This document shows, piece after piece, positions 7,383 through 8,764 of a stretch of DNA of 8,764 bases; within the stretch, counting starts at the first letter, position 1, and every line of letters starts with the position of its first letter. The stretch is from NCBI GenBank assembly GCA_019423445.1, contig JAHZBJ010000087.1, positions 1 through 8,764 of the forward strand, written 5' to 3'. The translations under genes and the position numbers were made by a program. The notes beneath the pieces are model-generated. The model was not told the DNA's origin. It searched no databases and worked only from the letters and a program-made list of their open reading frames with translations. This DNA comes from Oscillospiraceae bacterium. GTDB lineage: Bacteria > Bacillota > Clostridia > Oscillospirales > Ruminococcaceae.

Positions 7383-7420
7383 AAAAAAGGCCGCAGTGCA
7401 TTCTGATGCACTACGGCCTT
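7383..7420 (-). terminator. Intrinsic terminator / attenuator in front of purE
   Basis: On the transcript strand, positions 7420-7406 pair with 7401-7387 to form a 15-bp stem (one G-U pair, no bulge) closed by a CAGA tetraloop. Six T follow (7388-7383, the first two inside the stem). This is a textbook Rho-independent terminator. It begins 5 nt after the stop of the small leader ORF and ends 28 nt before the purE start. The short space downstream holds only the purE ribosome binding site and no promoter. Polymerase must therefore read through it to express the pur genes, which points to attenuation rather than plain gene-end termination. Confidence 0.92.
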
Positions 7421-7425
7421 AATTC

Positions 7426-7560
7426 TTATAACTGGATATACTCTTTGCGTACTTTATATACCATCTCCTGCTGGTGGTGCAGAACCGCACCGGTCCCTGA
7501 GAAACCCCAACGGAAACCGCGCTGGGAACACGTTCCCAGAATACGCATATTCCTCGTCAT
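7426..7560 (-). CDS. Small ORF (44 aa) in the pur leader, possible leader peptide
   Basis: I do not recognise this product. An ATG at 7560 is preceded by AGGAGGGGAG (7575-7566, AGGAGG to ATG spacing 9 nt), as good as any ribosome binding site in the operon. The frame runs 44 codons to TAA at 7426, 5 nt before the terminator stem. The peptide begins MTRNMRILGTCSQRGF, is basic and aromatic-containing, has a HHQQE segment in the middle and ends KEYIQL. It has no membrane segment or signal peptide. There is no long run of one amino acid as in classical amino-acid attenuators, though it has four Gln and five Gly. The ORF overlaps two RNA hairpins (7539-7522 and 7491-7476), so ribosome position could change leader folding. 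It may equally be a chance frame over a structured RNA. The frame is open further upstream to 7665, but that covers the promoter. Confidence 0.4.
   Translation of the reverse strand: MTRNMRILGTCSQRGFRWGFSGTGAVLHHQQEMVYKVRKEYIQL
7476..7491 (-). other. Small leader hairpin, possible partner of an antiterminator
   Basis: The transcript has GGTGC (7491-7487) and GCACC (7480-7476) around a 6-nt loop, a 5-bp perfect stem. Its 3' arm plus flank, TGCACCAC (7481-7474), can instead pair with GTAGTGCA (7414-7407) in the 5' arm of the terminator, with one C-A mismatch in eight positions. The two folds exclude each other. The pairing is seen in the sequence; a regulatory role is inference. Confidence 0.35.
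7522..7539 (-). repeat. 18-bp palindrome / stable leader hairpin
   Basis: CTGGGAAC and GTTCCCAG form 8-nt arms separated by 2 nt. As RNA this folds to a 7-bp stem with a 4-nt loop; as DNA it is a near-perfect two-fold symmetric site that a dimeric regulator could bind. It lies within the small leader ORF about 50-70 nt downstream of the predicted transcription start. The arm spacing does not fit the Firmicutes LexA box (GAAC-N4-GTTC), and I do not recognise an operator. Confidence 0.55.
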
Positions 7561-7596
7561 TCGGGCTCCCCTCCTCACAGCAGAATCATAAGTATA

Positions 7597-7625
7597 AGTG
7601 TATTCATTTTTCCGTCTCTTGGCAA
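7597..7625 (-). promoter_or_regulatory. Predicted sigma-A promoter of the pur operon
   Basis: On the minus strand, TTGCCA (7625-7620) is separated by exactly 17 nt from TACACT (7602-7597), matching TTGACA at 5 of 6 and TATAAT at 4 of 6 positions. An overlapping TATACT (7596-7591) is an alternative -10 but lacks a matching -35. Initiation is expected near 7590, giving a leader of about 235 nt before purE. The stretch is distinctly AT-richer than the neighbouring genes. No other promoter candidate as good was seen between 7724 and 7355. Confidence 0.5.
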
Positions 7626-7724
7626 GTCCTTTTGACAGGACGGCGCCTTTTTCAGCCAAAAGCACAAGAACCGCACTTTTTCGGCTTGGAATTTGGATGC
7701 CATTCCTTCATGGTTTCAAAGGCA

Positions 7725-8764
<1,040 letters not shown>

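Noticed and set aside
7355..7411. Upstream in-frame ATG for purE, adding 19 residues
   Set aside because: It lies in the terminator stem without a ribosome binding site, whereas ATG 7354 has AGAGGAGA and matches the family N-terminus.
7522..7539. LexA (SOS) box in the palindrome
   Set aside because: The arms GAAC and GTTC are separated by 2 nt instead of the 4 nt of the Firmicutes consensus, and a DNA damage operator inside a pur leader makes little sense.
7555..7575. CCGAAT near 7565 as a B. subtilis-type PurR box
   Set aside because: The box needs CCGAAC flanked by A/T-rich positions; here the flanks are GC-rich, the sixth base differs, and no paired second box was seen.
7421..7600. Guanine, ZTP, PRPP/ykkC or glycine riboswitch in the pur leader
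   Set aside because: I compared the conserved core sequences that I know and found no convincing match. Only a covariance model search could exclude it fully.
7426..7665. 79-codon version of the leader ORF starting with GTG at 7665
   Set aside because: It would start upstream of the predicted promoter with no ribosome binding site. The internal ATG at 7560 has a far better site.

Overview
The window is a tightly packed block of de novo purine (IMP) biosynthesis genes, all on the minus strand. It follows the 3' end of an unrelated large gene, also on the minus strand. The DNA is GC-rich, and most codons end in G or C. Several features suggest a GC-rich anaerobic Firmicute of class Clostridia, perhaps a gut Oscillospiraceae (Flavonifractor/Oscillibacter-like). 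These are the strong AGGAGG-type ribosome binding sites, an amidophosphoribosyltransferase with a propeptide and Fe-S cysteines, a 2-hydroxyacyl-CoA dehydratase/activase-family neighbour, and a split AICAR transformylase / IMP cyclohydrolase pair. The lineage is inferred from gene content, not proven.

Layout in transcription order (right to left). At 8764-7725 lies the C-terminal part of a dehydratase/activase-family protein that runs off the right edge. At 7724-7355 is a promoter and leader region. It holds a plausible sigma-A promoter (7625-7597), a 44-codon small ORF with a good ribosome binding site (7560-7426), an RNA hairpin from an 18-bp palindrome (7539-7522), a second small hairpin (7491-7476) and a 15-bp intrinsic terminator with a U-tract (7420-7383). 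The terminator ends only about 28 nt before the first pur start codon. Then come purE (7354-6854), purC (6807-6094), purF (6052-4607), purM (4614-3574), purN (3580-2969), purO-type IMP cyclohydrolase (2872-2156), a stand-alone AICAR formyltransferase (2087-912) and the first two thirds of purD (866 to the left edge). purF/purM and purM/purN overlap by 8 and 7 nt, and the other gaps are 41-96 nt. This looks like one transcription unit.

Together the genes cover PRPP to phosphoribosylamine (PurF), GAR (PurD), FGAR (PurN), AIR (PurM), CAIR (PurE), SAICAR (PurC), and finally AICAR to FAICAR to IMP. FGAM synthetase (purL/Q/S) and adenylosuccinate lyase (purB) are not in the window. The last two steps are normally done by the fused bacterial PurH. 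Here they are encoded by two adjacent separate genes: an AICARFT-only protein and an archaeal-type PurO cyclohydrolase.

The most interesting part is the pur leader. A strong terminator sits between the only evident promoter and purE, which implies control by transcription attenuation. I could not match the leader to any purine, ZTP or PRPP riboswitch that I know, so the sensor may be a leader peptide or an undescribed RNA element.
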